Below, in pieces: positions 5,430-6,263 of a stretch of 6,263 nt of DNA. The stretch spans positions 1-6,263 of the forward strand of contig CADCUU010000141.1 in assembly GCA_902805995.1 (NCBI GenBank). The letters run 5' to 3'. Every line of letters begins with the position of its first letter. Position 1 is the first letter of the stretch. This DNA is from an uncultured Rubellimicrobium sp. Lineage in GTDB: Bacteria > Pseudomonadota > Alphaproteobacteria > Rhodobacterales > Rhodobacteraceae. The position numbers were made by a program, and so were the translations under genes. The notes beneath the pieces are model-generated. The model had not been told where the DNA came from and did no database searches. It saw only the letters and a program-made list of their open reading frames with translations.

Positions 5430-6263
5430 TCAACGGGCGTAAGGGTCGGCCAGGGCGGGCAGCACCTGCCCCATGCAGTCCCCCAAGCCTATGGTGTAGC
5501 CGTCGCCGCGCGCCTGCGCCCGCAGGACGACCCGGTCGCCGTCCTCAAGGAAGCTGCGGTGTCCGCCGTCGATGGCGAAGGGCTCCTTGCCGCCCCAGCT
5601 CAGTTCGAGGAGGGAGCCCCGGCTGTCCCGATCCGGGCCCGAGATGGTGCCCGAGCCCAGGAGGTCGCCCGTCTGCATGGGGCAGCCCGAACTCGTATGA
5701 TGCGCAAGCTGCTGGGGAAAAGAGTAGGTCAGCTCGCGGGCGTTGGTCCGGCTGATGATCGTGGGCGCGCCGCCGTCCGGCGTCAGCTCCACCTCCAAGT
5801 CGAGGTCGAGGCCCATGGGATGAGGCTCCTCCAGATAGGGCAGCAGCGGAACCTCGCGCGGCTGGCCGGGCGCGCGGAAGGGGCGCAGCGCCTCGGAGGG
5901 GACGATCCAGGGGGAGATCGTGGTGGCCGTGGCCTTGGCCTGGAAGGGGCCGAGCGGCTGGTATTCCCAGGCCTGGATGTCGCGCGCCGACCAGTCGTTG
6001 AGGAGCACATAGCCGAAGATCATGCGCTCGGCCTCCTCCACGGTGACGGGGCGGCCCATCTCGGACGGGGTGCCTATGACCGCGCCGAGTTCGAGTTCGA
6101 TGTCGAAGCGGCGCGAGGGTGCGAAGACGGGGGCGTCCGTTCCCTGCGGCCTGACCTGCCCCCAGGGCCTGCGGACCGGAGTGCCCGAAACGACCACGGA
6201 CGACGCCCGTCCGTTGTAGCCGATGGGAATGTGCAGCCAGTTGGGCGGGAGGGAGTTCTCGGG
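5430..6263 (-). CDS. fahA: fumarylacetoacetase, C-terminal part (5' end beyond the window)
   Basis: The last enzyme of the homogentisate branch of phenylalanine/tyrosine breakdown, hydrolysing 4-fumarylacetoacetate to fumarate and acetoacetate in the cytoplasm. The 277 residues in the window begin at PENSLPPNWLHIPIGYNGRA and run to a TGA at 5430-5432; about 140 N-terminal residues, including the SH3-like domain and the catalytic-His/first metal-Asp region, lie to the right. Matching human FAH numbering: metal ligands E199/E201 are E56/E58 (DIELEL) and D233 is D90 (NDWSARDIQ); active-site R237, Q240 and K253 are R94, Q97 and K110; T350 and E364 are T206 (SGTISGP) and E220 (LLELSW). All visible catalytic residues are intact and the C-terminus (GQVLPAL...) is normal. 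The GTG at 6197 is internal, because homology continues in frame to the edge. Neighbouring homogentisate genes would be expected to the right but are not in view. Confidence 0.95.
   Translation of the reverse strand, partial: PENSLPPNWLHIPIGYNGRASSVVVSGTPVRRPWGQVRPQGTDAPVFAPSRRFDIELELGAVIGTPSEMGRPVTVEEAERMIFGYVLLNDWSARDIQAWEYQPLGPFQAKATATTISPWIVPSEALRPFRAPGQPREVPLLPYLEEPHPMGLDLDLEVELTPDGGAPTIISRTNARELTYSFPQQLAHHTSSGCPMQTGDLLGSGTISGPDRDSRGSLLELSWGGKEPFAIDGGHRSFLEDGDRVVLRAQARGDGYTIGLGDCMGQVLPALADPYAR

Noticed and set aside
5430..6197. Fumarylacetoacetase starting at GTG 6197 as a short complete gene
   Set aside because: Homology to the family (NWLHIPIGYNGRA) continues in frame upstream to the window edge, so the gene is cut by the window and not naturally short.

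Overview
The window is GC-rich DNA (roughly 70% by eye) with very strong G/C preference at third codon positions in its three clear genes. The protein set (a P2-type cation ATPase, a PAS-GGDEF-EAL protein, a bacterial fumarylacetoacetase) together with an FNR/FixK-type operator suggests an aerobic or facultative alphaproteobacterium, possibly Rhodobacterales-like. The taxonomic guess is inference; no rRNA or tRNA is present to confirm it.

Layout. Bases 1-441 hold no confirmed gene. The first ~100 bases look like minus-strand coding sequence running off the left edge, but without a usable in-frame start. The rest is a regulatory region with a perfect TTGA-N6-TCAA palindrome at 355-368. Bases 442-3150 (+) encode a complete 902-residue P-type ATPase with all catalytic motifs and most, but not all, of the SERCA-type Ca2+ ligands. 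After only 21 bases a convergent gene ends: 3172-5031 (-) encodes a soluble PAS-GGDEF-EAL protein. Its cyclase signature is intact, while two catalytic positions of its phosphodiesterase domain are changed. Bases 5083-5429 are intergenic, with a GC-rich hairpin and a short TGCAA inverted repeat near the start of the PAS-GGDEF-EAL gene. Bases 5430-6263 (-) are the C-terminal two thirds of fumarylacetoacetase (tyrosine catabolism), continuing past the right edge.

How it may fit together. The three genes do not form an obvious pathway. A possible common thread is oxygen: the ATPase gene has a well-placed FNR/FixK-type box, and the PAS domain carries a histidine at the position of the heme-ligating His of FixL and DosP, two oxygen-sensing PAS proteins (DosP is itself a PAS-GGDEF-EAL protein). 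Both links are inferences from motifs and are testable. I see no mobile element, CRISPR array, tRNA or rRNA.
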